The notes beneath the pieces are model-generated. The model was not told the DNA's origin and searched no databases. It worked only from the letters and a program-made list of their open reading frames with translations. From the NCBI GenBank assembly GCA_964449775.1, contig CAYVBQ010000004.1, positions 62,001 to 126,000 on the forward strand: a stretch of DNA of 64,000 bases, written 5' to 3'. Every line of letters starts with the position of its first letter. The stretch's first letter is position 1. Source of the DNA: Fen-1258 sp964449775. GTDB taxonomy: Bacteria > Bacteroidota > Ignavibacteria > Ignavibacteriales > Melioribacteraceae. This document shows positions 42,520-51,615 of this stretch, in pieces. Made by a program: the position numbers and the translations under genes.

Positions 42520-43752
42520 TTAGTCGAAAACAACCGTAAACTCAGCTCCAACATTTTTTTCACTTTGCACAAAGATTGAAAGATTGTTCAATTCGGCATA
42601 TTTCTTAACCAACGCCAGCGCTAAACCATTCCCTTCGTATTTTCTTGAGATGCCGGTTTGTTCTTGTGTGAATGGATCGAAGATGTTCTCCAAATATTCC
42701 GGGGAAATTCCAATTCCAGTATCCTTAACACTTACGGATAATTTTCCTTCGGAGTTCATTGATTGTGTTATTAAAACAGTTCCCATATCGGTAAACTTGA
42801 TAGCGTTGTCAATAATTTCGGTAAAAATTTGGAAGAGCATAAATTTATCTTTGTTGATTAAATTTGTTTCGGTCGTTTTTCGAAAAATCAGTTCTAATCC
42901 TTTTTCAAGCGCAATACCCTCATAATTTTTAATTACCGATTGCAGAATATCGTTCTTCAGATCAATCAGCTCAAAATTAATCTCATAACTCCCCGATTTA
43001 ATTTCCGACATCTCAACGATGCTGTCGATTGTCCGAGTTATTCTTTTGCTGCCGCTTTCAATCATATCGAATGTTTCTGAAAACGCATCAGAAGGGGGCG
43101 ACTCCGTATTTAGTTTTAAGTACTGAATTCCTCCAGTTATAATGTTGAGGGGTGTTCTAATTTCGTGAGACATTTGTGTAAGAAAATGCGATCTAAGCAT
43201 TGCAAATTTTTGAGCTTCTTGTTTAGCTTTTGTCAACTCTTCGTTTAGTTCGATTTGTTTCCGAAGCATTAAAGCATTATTAATTGCTATCGCGGAATGA
43301 ATTGAAAGAGCAGTCAAAAATTTTTCATCGCGATCTGTAAATTCACCATCGCGGTTATTAAGAAGTTGAAGAACCCCGACTACTTCTGCCTCTATGTTTT
43401 TTATTGGGAAACAAATCATGCTTTTAGTTTGATACCCGCTCAAATTATCATAAGCAGAATTAAAACGACTATCTGTTTTCACATCTTTGATGTTAATTGT
43501 TTGACCATATTTGGCAACATAGCCAGCCAACCCCTCGCCCATTTTCAATCTAATCTCTAATGTATCGCTGCCTGTTGCAATAAGAGACCATATTTCATCC
43601 TTATTTTTATCAACAAGATAGAGAGTTCCGCGGTCGGCATTGGTTAACTCCAGTGCTACAGTCACAATATTTTTGAGAACCTCGTTTATGCTGAGATTAG
43701 AATTAACAAGTTCTGCTGCGCGTATTATTTTTTGTAACTCGCTCGTTTTCAT
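42520..43752 (-). CDS. GAF-domain sensor histidine kinase
   Basis: The 410-residue product has an N-terminal GAF domain (about 18-165; NADRGTLYLVDKNKDEIWSL, GEGLAGYVAKYGQTINIKDV, SMICFPIKN). A coiled link (KQIELNEELTKAKQEAQKF) leads to the kinase. The dimerisation helix carries phospho-acceptor His196 (SHEIRTPLN). The N-box is EIIDNAIKFTD, the G1 box DTGIGI, the F-box FDPFTQ, and G2 is GNGLALALVK, a slightly relaxed form of GxGLGLA. It has no membrane span, so it would sense a cytoplasmic signal. No response regulator lies next to it; it is an orphan kinase in this window. Confidence 0.93.
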   Translation of the reverse strand: MKTSELQKIIRAAELVNSNLSINEVLKNIVTVALELTNADRGTLYLVDKNKDEIWSLIATGSDTLEIRLKMGEGLAGYVAKYGQTINIKDVKTDSRFNSAYDNLSGYQTKSMICFPIKNIEAEVVGVLQLLNNRDGEFTDRDEKFLTALSIHSAIAINNALMLRKQIELNEELTKAKQEAQKFAMLRSHFLTQMSHEIRTPLNIITGGIQYLKLNTESPPSDAFSETFDMIESGSKRITRTIDSIVEMSEIKSGSYEINFELIDLKNDILQSVIKNYEGIALEKGLELIFRKTTETNLINKDKFMLFQIFTEIIDNAIKFTDMGTVLITQSMNSEGKLSVSVKDTGIGISPEYLENIFDPFTQEQTGISRKYEGNGLALALVKKYAELNNLSIFVQSEKNVGAEFTVVFD

Positions 43753-43809
43753 TTCTATACAGAATACCTCTTTCGTTGCTACGATAAGTTATATCATCTT
43801 TAATTCTAA

Positions 43810-44064
43810 ATCCAATGCTCTTTTTACAGTTGGCTTCAGCTAAAAATCTTAACTAGTTGGGGCTATAATAAGGAATGGCTCACTTATAATCTCCTTTGGA
43901 ACGGAATAGACGGCGCATCTGAAAAGAAAGGTTTTTTTACACAGATGTATGTAGATTCCGCATTCTATAAAATTATTGAACCTATCCATTTTATCAGGAC
44001 TGTATTCGCCGAGCCAGTCGAACACTTCGACCGAATTAACGATTGGAGGAATTTAATATGTTGA
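43810..44064 (+). pseudogene. Possible gene remnant (85-codon open frame without start)
   Basis: An open frame without a good start reads WGYNKEWLTYNLLWNGIDGA, then an aromatic-rich part with MYVDSAFYKIIEPIHF and HFDRINDWRNLIC before a stop. The composition looks protein-like, but no family is recognised. It could be the eroded end of a lost gene. A 10-codon frame with a good ribosome site (ATG at 44058) overlaps its end. The remainder of 43753-44223 shows nothing that I recognise, apart from the ribosome site of the TonB gene. Confidence 0.25.
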
Positions 44065-44223
44065 ATTGTAGTATTAAGTGTAAGAAATAAAAGAAATCAA
44101 GATGGCACAGTTCTTACTAACAAACGGTGCTTAGTTAGCATGAGATTTACATTTTTCAATTATCAAAATTGTCTTTAGTATTAACAAATCCAAAGTACTC
44201 ATTAATAATATAAGAGAAGGTTA

Positions 44224-46707
44224 ATGAAAAATTTTCCAATACGAATAACTAAAACCCCCATGGTATTCCGAATACCAATTATGATCTTGCTCATAGTCAT
44301 AATAAATACAACTCACTTCTACGGACAGCAAAACAGTGGAAAGGATAGCAACCTCAATGACATCAAAGGATATGTTTTAGATTCACAAACCGGCGAGCCA
44401 TTAGTTTATGCCAACGTTATTATTAAAAATAAAACCATTGGCGCCTCAACAAACATTAGAGGATATTTCATTTTACTTGATGTGCCGGCTGAAGATAATA
44501 CATTAATAGTTTCTTACATCGGGTACAAAACCAAAGAGATTGCAATCAATAATGCTACCGGGAATCAAAAAGAATTAAAGATAGCATTAGAACAGGCAAA
44601 TATTTTCACTAAAGAAGTTATTGTAGTTGCGGATCAATATAAATTTTGGAAAACAGCCGAATCAGTCGGACAGATTTCTATCTCTCCAATAACTCTTTCA
44701 AAGCTGCCAAACCTTGGTGAAAAAGATATTTTTAGATCTCTTCAATATCTGCCCGGTATCAGCGCTATAAATGATGGTTCGTCGGGATTATATATTAGAG
44801 GCGGAACCCCAGATCAGAATCTTGTTCTTCTTGATGGAATAACAGTTTATCATGTTGATCACTTCTTTGGATTCTACAGCGCATTTAATGCAGATGCAAT
44901 CAAAGATGTTCAAGTTTACAAAGGCGGCTTTGATGCAAAATATGGAGGCAGAATTTCAAGTGTTATTGATCTTACCGGTAAAACCGGCGATATGAATAAT
45001 TTCAGATTATCAGCCGGCGCAAGTTTGCTTAGCGTTAATGGCGTAGCGGAGATTCCTCTATTTGGCAAAGGAAGTCTTCTTATTTCAGCGCGCCGCTCTT
45101 ATGCTGATTTAATTAACCTTGGATTGTATGATGATATCTTCGGTCTTTTAAGCGGAGGAACAGATACTCCAACGCAGCCGCAAGGAACCGGCAAAATGAA
45201 TCAAACGACAAGTCAGATGACCCCTTCTTTTTATTTTTATGATGTTAATTCAAAAATCTCTTATCAAGTAACTGATAGAGATTTTATTTCACTAAGTTTT
45301 TATAACGGTCAGGATTATTTGGATGAATCTCAAAACTCGCAACAAGTAAATCTAAAAAGCGGAGCCGGAAGTGCATCACGTAAAATCAGCGATGTTACAG
45401 ATTGGGGAAATATCGGCTCAAGCATAAAGTGGACACGGCAATGGTCCGATAGATGGTTTTCCGATTTCACAATTGCATATTCAAATTATTTCAGTAAGAA
45501 CAGCGTAAATAATTCATTTGATCTTAACACAACAAGCATAAACACATCAACTGCTTTTTTATCATCTGCCTCTTTGCAAGATAACGATGTAAGAGACTTA
45601 ACAATGAAATTCGATAACGACTATACACTTTCATTAAACCATAAATTAGGTTTTGGACTTTGGTTTTCAAATATAGAAACAGATTATCTCTACAGCGTGA
45701 ATGATACAATAACTGTATTAGATCAACTGCAGAAGGGTTATCATTTCTCAGGGTACTTTCAGGATAAATGGAAAATCACAAATGCACTGGATGTTAACTT
45801 GGGTTTGCGCACCACTTATTTCAATCCAACAAAAGAAATATATATCGAACCGAGAGCATCATTTAGCTACAGATTAAACAACCTTATTAAAATAAAAGGC
45901 GCTTGGGGACAGTATTATCAATATATTAATCAAGTTACCAATGAAGATATTTTGGAAGGCAGCCGTGATTTTTGGTTAATATCAAGTTCCGAATTGCCTC
46001 CCGGTTCATCCCAGCATTATACATTGGGAACGGAATTTGAAACAGCCGATTATCTTTTCAGCATTGAAGGATATTACAAAAACATTGATAACCTTTTAGA
46101 GTTTACTCAAAGGATAGTCCGCAGTCAACAGAGCCGTCAATTAGTAAAAACAAATTATGTAACTAATTTTTTTCAAGGTACCGGAATATCGAAGGGAGTA
46201 GAATTCTTAATACAGAAAAAGTTTGGTTCATTAAACGGCTGGCTTAGTTATACATTAAGTGATGTCGAGTATAAATTTCCGGATTTTGATGGTGGCGACC
46301 CGTTTCCCGCAAATCAAAATAAAGCTCACGAACTGAAATTTATTTTAGCATACGAAACCGGCAATTGGAATTTTTCAGCGGCATGGATTTATGCTTCCGG
46401 CGCACCATACACGGCTCCGCAGCTCCAATATTCAATACAACTACTGGATGGCACAACGCAAAGCTATATTCATGTTAGTGAAAAAAATGTTTACCAATTG
46501 TCGGACTATCACCGGCTTGATGTTAGCGGCTCATATAATTTTAAGCATAAAAACATCAATGGCGAAGTTGGGTTATCCATTTTTAATCTCTATAACAGAG
46601 AAAATATTTGGTATAAAAAATATGATCTTACTGTATCACCTATTCAGATTACAAATGTCTCAATGCTCGGATTTACACCAACTCTTTTTATCAAGTTTAA
46701 TTTTTAA
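44224..46707 (+). CDS. TonB-dependent receptor of the DUF4249-partnered type
   Basis: The 827-residue product has a signal peptide (to about 35) and a carboxypeptidase-regulatory-like domain (about 47-135; GYVLDSQTGEPLVYANVII, GYFILLDVPAEDN). A plug follows (about 150-265; LPNLGEKDIFRSLQYLPG, GLYIRGGTPDQNLVLLDG, FDAKYGGRISSVIDLTG). The rest is a barrel, ending ...TPTLFIKFNF. GEKDIFRSLQYLPG is typical of receptors with DUF4249 partners, and a DUF4249 gene lies 10 bp downstream. It would take up an unknown ligand with TonB. It is probably the first gene of a two-gene operon. Confidence 0.93.
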   Translation: MKNFPIRITKTPMVFRIPIMILLIVIINTTHFYGQQNSGKDSNLNDIKGYVLDSQTGEPLVYANVIIKNKTIGASTNIRGYFILLDVPAEDNTLIVSYIGYKTKEIAINNATGNQKELKIALEQANIFTKEVIVVADQYKFWKTAESVGQISISPITLSKLPNLGEKDIFRSLQYLPGISAINDGSSGLYIRGGTPDQNLVLLDGITVYHVDHFFGFYSAFNADAIKDVQVYKGGFDAKYGGRISSVIDLTGKTGDMNNFRLSAGASLLSVNGVAEIPLFGKGSLLISARRSYADLINLGLYDDIFGLLSGGTDTPTQPQGTGKMNQTTSQMTPSFYFYDVNSKISYQVTDRDFISLSFYNGQDYLDESQNSQQVNLKSGAGSASRKISDVTDWGNIGSSIKWTRQWSDRWFSDFTIAYSNYFSKNSVNNSFDLNTTSINTSTAFLSSASLQDNDVRDLTMKFDNDYTLSLNHKLGFGLWFSNIETDYLYSVNDTITVLDQLQKGYHFSGYFQDKWKITNALDVNLGLRTTYFNPTKEIYIEPRASFSYRLNNLIKIKGAWGQYYQYINQVTNEDILEGSRDFWLISSSELPPGSSQHYTLGTEFETADYLFSIEGYYKNIDNLLEFTQRIVRSQQSRQLVKTNYVTNFFQGTGISKGVEFLIQKKFGSLNGWLSYTLSDVEYKFPDFDGGDPFPANQNKAHELKFILAYETGNWNFSAAWIYASGAPYTAPQLQYSIQLLDGTTQSYIHVSEKNVYQLSDYHRLDVSGSYNFKHKNINGEVGLSIFNLYNRENIWYKKYDLTVSPIQITNVSMLGFTPTLFIKFNF

Positions 46708-46717
46708 GGGAATATTT

Positions 46718-47575
46718 ATGAAAACATTAGTTAGATCAGCAGCAGGATTGAAAATGAAAATGAGCATAATCATTTTGTCTCTTCTGTTAACAATCGGTAC
46801 AACAAACTGCACAGAAGATATTTTGACGGAACCAATAGTCGAAAGCGAAATGGTTGTTGTAAGTGCATTTTTGTTCGCCGGTGAAAAAATAGAAAAAATT
46901 CAATTGACAAAAACATTTCCATTGGGTTCTGAGGACACGGTTGCAGTGCCTATTAATGACGCTCAGGTATATCTTACTAAAAACGGTAAAGATTATCTGC
47001 TCAAAAACAAACCAGACCAAAACGGATATTATTTTTATGATGGTAACGATTTGAAAGTGGAATCGGGCGACATGTTTTATCTAAGAGTAAATTATAACAA
47101 TCAAACCATTACCGCCGCAACCGTAGTTCCTACTAAACCGGCACAGGTAAGTATTTCTAAACAAACATTAATTCTTACTTCAGTAACACAAGGAATGGGA
47201 GGAGTAATTCAGGATACCAATTCCATTAAGGTAAGTTGGGGCAATCCGGATTCTTCCCTTTACTATATAGTTATTCAAAACTTAGAAACGAATCCTACAT
47301 TAATACCGGTAACATCAACCCGGGGCGGTTCAATGAAAGTTACTTTTCCTCCTAATACAACAAGCGAATTTTTAATTGCACGTAGAAACTTAACTTATCT
47401 TGGTCAACACGTTGCAATTGTTTACAAGGTAAACCAAGAATATGCTGATTTATATGAATCGAGAACTCAAAGTTCAAAAAATCTGAATGAACCAATTTCG
47501 AATATTAAAAATGGACTGGGAGTATTTAGTGCCTTTGCAAGCGATGCAGTTAATTTTAATGTGATAAGCCAATAA
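46718..47575 (+). CDS. DUF4249 family lipoprotein, partner of the TonB receptor
   Basis: The 285-residue product has an N-terminal hydrophobic stretch (MSIIILSLLLTIGTTNC) that ends with a possible lipobox cysteine. The DUF4249 beta-domains follow: ESEMVVVSAFLFAGEKIEKI, PINDAQVYLTKNGKDYLL and YYFYDGNDLKVESGDMFYLR, and later WGNPDSSLYYIVIQNLE and NVISQ. AAGGGA lies 7 bases before the ATG at 46718. The family nearly always follows a TonB receptor of the preceding type and is thought to sit on the outer membrane as its surface partner. A longer open frame from 46391 overlaps the receptor and is not real. Confidence 0.88.
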   Translation: MKTLVRSAAGLKMKMSIIILSLLLTIGTTNCTEDILTEPIVESEMVVVSAFLFAGEKIEKIQLTKTFPLGSEDTVAVPINDAQVYLTKNGKDYLLKNKPDQNGYYFYDGNDLKVESGDMFYLRVNYNNQTITAATVVPTKPAQVSISKQTLILTSVTQGMGGVIQDTNSIKVSWGNPDSSLYYIVIQNLETNPTLIPVTSTRGGSMKVTFPPNTTSEFLIARRNLTYLGQHVAIVYKVNQEYADLYESRTQSSKNLNEPISNIKNGLGVFSAFASDAVNFNVISQ

Positions 47576-47626
47576 TTAATTTTAGCATTACGACCACTTA
47601 AAAATGTCTGTGATAAAAATAGGTAA

Positions 47627-47782
47627 TGTTTATTTAAAACAGATACGTTCGATCCAATCACCGGCGCTGAGGGTGCAACGGGAAAGACGGATTATTGGAG
47701 TATTAGTAAGAAGTTTGTTGAGGAATCGAAGGAAGGATTTGCTGCTATCAATCCAGAACAAAGATCATTCGTTAATGGATAA
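47627..47782 (+). pseudogene. Possible C-terminal gene remnant
   Basis: An open frame without a start codon reads TDTFDPITGAEGATGKTDYW and SISKKFVEESKEGFAAINPE before a stop. The acidic, glycine-rich start and the amphipathic helix look like the end of a real protein, but no family is recognised. It overlaps the end of the small basic protein gene on the other strand. The stretch 47891-48051 shows nothing else. Confidence 0.3.
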
Positions 47783-47890
47783 TCCCGTTTTGCCGCGTTT
47801 ATAAAGTTTACCAGATTCTTTTACCTTTTCGCGTTGTTTCGGTAAAGGAATACGGATCTTCTTCCTTTTTATTTTTGGTTTCAGTTTCAT
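47765..47890 (-). CDS. Small, very basic protein (41 aa)
   Basis: The 41-residue frame starts MKLKPKIKRKKIRIPLPKQR and continues EKVKESGKLYKRGKTG. It has about 16 Lys/Arg, and the IPLPK...YKR pattern recalls small basic proteins that I have seen next to housekeeping genes in Bacteroidota; this recollection is not a named family. It has no signal peptide. A nucleic-acid-binding role is possible from the charge. The ribosome site is poor, and it overlaps a remnant frame on the other strand. Confidence 0.5.
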   Translation of the reverse strand: MKLKPKIKRKKIRIPLPKQREKVKESGKLYKRGKTGLSINE

Positions 47891-48051
47891 ACAGCACAAA
47901 TAAGTTTAATACAATTTGCCCAAGTTGTATTTCAATATCAAGTGTAGAAGAAATCAGAATGAATCAACAATCATGTTTTAACTCTTCAAGAATTGTTCAA
48001 CTTTAATCCGAAATTCAATTAATTTTGTGTTAACAAAAAAATTATTTTAAG

Positions 48052-48561
48052 ATGGAAACACTCGAAGCTATTCGTACAAGAAGAAGCATTAGAAAATTTA
48101 CTTCCGCGGCAATCTCAGATGAACTAATAAACAAATTATTAGAAGCCGCGATGTATGCGCCATCTGCGCGCGACACACAACCATGGCATTTTATTGTTGT
48201 GAACCAAAAAGACCTTCTTCATAAAATACCAAGGATTCATCCGCATGCAAATATGGTTTATGAAGCACCGCTTGCAATTTTAATTTGCGGCGATACATTT
48301 ATAGAAAGCATTCCCGAGTATCTTGCCATTAACTGTTCTGCGGCAACACAAAATTTATTACTTGCTGCGCATGATCTTGGTTTGGGCGGCGTTTGGCTGG
48401 GTCTATATCCGCGAATAGAAAGGATGGAGCCATTGGTGAGAATGTTTGAACTACCGGAAAATATTATTCCGATCTCTTTAGTCGTTATCGGTTATCCAAA
48501 TGAAAAAAATGAGACTCCGGAACGATTTAAGAAATCGCGGATTCATTTCAACAAGTGGTGA
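48052..48561 (+). CDS. Nitroreductase family protein
   Basis: The 169-residue product has the nitroreductase fold: ETLEAIRTRRSIRKFT at the start (FMN phosphate-binding arginines), LLEAAMYAPSARDTQPWHFI, APLAILICGD, AATQNLLLAAHDLGLGGVWLG and IPISLVVIGYP. These FMN-dependent enzymes reduce nitro groups, quinones or related acceptors with NAD(P)H, or remove halogens; the natural substrate is unknown. It is of normal length for a short member of the family. It has a weak ribosome site and is probably transcribed alone. Confidence 0.92.
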   Translation: METLEAIRTRRSIRKFTSAAISDELINKLLEAAMYAPSARDTQPWHFIVVNQKDLLHKIPRIHPHANMVYEAPLAILICGDTFIESIPEYLAINCSAATQNLLLAAHDLGLGGVWLGLYPRIERMEPLVRMFELPENIIPISLVVIGYPNEKNETPERFKKSRIHFNKW

Positions 48562-48635
48562 GAAAACATCTTCTGTTTGATGAGAGAAAGAATAAATTTT
48601 TTAGTACACAATCGTAATTAACAAAAGGAGAAGGG

Positions 48636-49994
48636 ATGAAGAAATTTGCTGTTTTACTTTTAGTGATGTGTGTTACTTTGTCAGCACAGAACCAAATCAA
48701 GGTTCCTTACACGCGTTATGTTCTATCAAATGGTTTGAATGTTATTCTTCATGAAGATCATTCAACCCCAACTGTAACAGTAAATACATGGTACCATGTC
48801 GGTTCGGGATATGAAAAACCAGGACGCACAGGCTTTGCGCATCTTTTTGAACACCTGATGTTCATGGGTTCTGGACACGTAGCTGAAGGTCAGTTTGATA
48901 AACTTCTTGAGGCATCCGGCGCAGATAACAATGGCTCCACCACTGAAGACAGAACAAATTATTATGAAGATCTTCCATCCAACGCTTTGGAACTTGCACT
49001 CTATCTCGATTCCGACAGAATGGGATTTCTTTTAGATGCGATGACACCAAAAAGTGTTGATGCTCAAAGAGATGTTGTTAAGAATGAAAGACGGCAAAGT
49101 TATGAGAACCGTCCTTATGGTCTATCGGAAGAAACGATTTTGAAAAATCTTTTTCCGGCAAATCATCCATACAATTGGTCGGTTATCGGTTCGATGGCGG
49201 ATCTAAGCGCCGCAAGTTATGATGATGTTGTTGAGTTCTTTAAATTATATTACGCGCCGAACAATGCAAGTCTCTCAATTGCCGGAGATATTAATACTGC
49301 AGAGACGATTAAGCTTGTAGAAAAATGGTTTGGAGCCATTCCAAAAGGTAAGCCCGTTCCACCTATAAATGCACCACCCGCAAAAATCACTGAAGAAAAA
49401 ATAGTTATACTGGAAGATAAAGTTCAGCTTCCGCGCATTTACATCTCATGGATAACCCCTGCATGGTTTACACCTGGCGATGCAGAATTAGATGTTCTCG
49501 GAAATATTTTATCCGGTGGAAAGAATTCTCGTCTGTATCAGCGCCTCGTTTATGAACTTCAGATAGCACAGGATGTGCAGGCATATCAATCATCATCTAA
49601 ACTCGCTTCTCAGTTTCAGGTTGTTGCAACTGCGCGCGCCGGACATAATTTGGAAGAACTTAAAAAAGTAATTCAAGAAGAGATTGATAAAATCAAAAAT
49701 ACTGCACCTACAGAAAGAGAATTGCAAAGAGTTGTAAATAAAAACGAAGCACAGATGTTAGATCAATTGGAGAAGCCCGGCGGTTTTGGCGGCAAGGGAA
49801 ATCAACTAAATCAATATTATTACTACACGGGCAATCCGGATTACTTCAACGAAGATCTTGCAAGATATAAATCACTCAGTCCTAATGATATTCAAGCCGC
49901 AGCGCAAACTTTTCTTCCTAATGACGGAAGAGTTATACTTAGTATAGTTCCGGCAGGCAAACGTGATCTTGCAATTCAAGAGAAAGGGAGATAA
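48636..49994 (+). CDS. M16 zinc peptidase, catalytic member
   Basis: The 452-residue product has a signal peptide (MKKFAVLLLVMCVTLSA). The M16 active site is the inverted zinc motif HLFEH (69-73), with the third ligand Glu151 in KNERRQSYENRPYG. Later family marks are FFKLYYAPNNASLSIAGDIN and GGKNSRLYQRLVYELQIA, the R/Y pair in the second half-domain. It should degrade peptides in the periplasm. It is followed 5 bp later by a second M16 gene that lacks the zinc site. Such pairs usually form a heterodimer with one active and one supporting subunit. AAAGGAG lies 6 bases before the ATG. Confidence 0.94.
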   Translation: MKKFAVLLLVMCVTLSAQNQIKVPYTRYVLSNGLNVILHEDHSTPTVTVNTWYHVGSGYEKPGRTGFAHLFEHLMFMGSGHVAEGQFDKLLEASGADNNGSTTEDRTNYYEDLPSNALELALYLDSDRMGFLLDAMTPKSVDAQRDVVKNERRQSYENRPYGLSEETILKNLFPANHPYNWSVIGSMADLSAASYDDVVEFFKLYYAPNNASLSIAGDINTAETIKLVEKWFGAIPKGKPVPPINAPPAKITEEKIVILEDKVQLPRIYISWITPAWFTPGDAELDVLGNILSGGKNSRLYQRLVYELQIAQDVQAYQSSSKLASQFQVVATARAGHNLEELKKVIQEEIDKIKNTAPTERELQRVVNKNEAQMLDQLEKPGGFGGKGNQLNQYYYYTGNPDYFNEDLARYKSLSPNDIQAAAQTFLPNDGRVILSIVPAGKRDLAIQEKGR

Positions 49995-49999
49995 ACGAT

Positions 50000-51454
50000 A
50001 TGAAAAAGAGAATTTTATTATTATCCGTTAGCGCAGTTCTATTTTCTTTTATCGGCTCTTCTCTATTTGCTCAGAGCGTTGATAGAAGCACACCTCCCAA
50101 ATTGCCGGCGATTTCAAAATTGAATCTTGCACCAATTCAGAAGTTTCAGCTTTCAAACGGGATGAAAGTTGTTTTGATGGAAAAACATGAAGTACCTCTA
50201 ATGCAATTGAATATTTTGGTTAGAACAGGCAGCGTTAATGATTCGGAAAATAAAGTTGGACTTGCAAACCTTACTCTGGATATGATGGATGAAGGAGCCG
50301 CGGGAAAGAGTTCTTTGGAACTGGCGGACGCAATTGATTTTTTAGGCGCACGTATTTCTACAAACGCGGGATTAAATTATTCGCAAGCATCTCTTCATAG
50401 CCCTCTCTCAAAATTTGATGACGCATTGAAAATATTAGCGGATATTGTTTTGCGTCCCGACTTTCCGGCAAAAGAATTGGAAAGAAAAAAGAAGGATAGA
50501 CTTACATCGCTGATGCAGATGCATGATCAACCAACAGCGATTGCGGCTGTAGCTTTCAATCAAATAGTTTTTGGGAAAGAGCATCCTTACGGAAGAATGA
50601 CAAACGAAACAGCAATCAAAGTCTTTACAGTTGATGATCTTAAAAATTTCTACACAAGTTATTTCAAAGCTAACAATGCCGTGATAGTTGCTGTTGGCGA
50701 TATAAAGAAAGATGAGTTGAAGGCAAAACTAGAAAAAGCATTCGGTAAATGGCAGAAAGGTGAGTTTAAAGAACAGAAAGTTGCAGATGCACTTCAAGTC
50801 GCCAAGCGAGTTGTCTATTTAATAGATAAACCCGGTGCTGCTCAATCGGTCATAAGCATTGGAAGAATTGGCGCAGCTAGATCAACGGCAGATTACTTCC
50901 CTATCACAATTATGAATACGATTCTTGGCGGTTCATTCTCTTCACGGTTGAATCAAAACCTTAGAGAAAAAAATGGATACACTTACGGTGCGCGTTCGGG
51001 ATTTTCATTTAGAGAATCTGCGGGACCATTTACCGCAAGCGCTTCTGTTCAAACAGAAGTTACAGATAAAGCACTCACAGAGTTTTTTAATGAGCTGAAT
51101 GGAATATCGCGACCAATTCCGGCGGAAGATATATCGCGCGGTAAAAATTATGTTGCCCTCAGATACCCGGGAAATTTTCAAGCCGTTCAAGAAATTGCCG
51201 GTCAGTTATCAGAAATGATTCAGTTCAATCTCCCGGAAAGTTATTTCAATGATTATGTCTCCAACATGCTTAATGTATCCGGCGAAGCAGTTCAAAATGC
51301 AGCGAAGAAATATATTGTGACCGATCAAATGGCAATTATTGTAGTTGGAGATAGAGCAAAAGTTGAAGAAGGAATTAAGAAATTGAATCTCGGCGAGGTA
51401 AAGAATCTAACTATAGAAGATGTTCTTGGTAAAGTGCCAAAGCTTGCTAATTAA
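50000..51454 (+). CDS. M16 peptidase-like protein without zinc site (partner subunit)
   Basis: The 484-residue product has a signal peptide (to about 25) and the M16 fold: FQLSNGMKVVLMEKHEVPLM, GLANLTLDMMDEGAAG where the active member has HLFEH, FYTSYFKANNAVIVAVGDI, and NTILGGSFSSRLNQNLREKNGYTYG in the second half. The His/Glu zinc ligands are replaced, so it is expected to be inactive, but it keeps the substrate-binding R/Y half. It is translationally close to the active partner (5-bp gap), with a ribosome site of its own (AGGGAGA). Confidence 0.93.
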   Translation: MKKRILLLSVSAVLFSFIGSSLFAQSVDRSTPPKLPAISKLNLAPIQKFQLSNGMKVVLMEKHEVPLMQLNILVRTGSVNDSENKVGLANLTLDMMDEGAAGKSSLELADAIDFLGARISTNAGLNYSQASLHSPLSKFDDALKILADIVLRPDFPAKELERKKKDRLTSLMQMHDQPTAIAAVAFNQIVFGKEHPYGRMTNETAIKVFTVDDLKNFYTSYFKANNAVIVAVGDIKKDELKAKLEKAFGKWQKGEFKEQKVADALQVAKRVVYLIDKPGAAQSVISIGRIGAARSTADYFPITIMNTILGGSFSSRLNQNLREKNGYTYGARSGFSFRESAGPFTASASVQTEVTDKALTEFFNELNGISRPIPAEDISRGKNYVALRYPGNFQAVQEIAGQLSEMIQFNLPESYFNDYVSNMLNVSGEAVQNAAKKYIVTDQMAIIVVGDRAKVEEGIKKLNLGEVKNLTIEDVLGKVPKLAN

Positions 51455-51615
51455 AAAAGTAATTTTAATAGAAGCCACACCGCTCTCTGTGGGTTTTTGT
51501 TTAGGACGGTTCTAAAAATTATCATTTGTAAATATTTAACGCAGAGAACCCAAAGTCCGCAGAGAATATTGATATTTTTAGATTCGCCTTTAATCAATAA
51601 AAAGGAGTTGAGAAG

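Noticed and set aside
44058..44090. Ten-codon leader peptide upstream of the TonB receptor
   Set aside because: It has a strong ribosome site but overlaps a remnant frame and shows no attenuator-like structure that I could identify.
46391..46717. Upstream extension of the DUF4249 gene
   Set aside because: It overlaps the end of the TonB receptor in another frame; the ATG at 46718 has a proper ribosome site and the signal peptide.
51482..51570. Repeat element with CTCTGTGGG and CGCAGAGAACCC arms
   Set aside because: It resembles dispersed intergenic repeats, but the two arms pair too poorly by eye to call a defined element.
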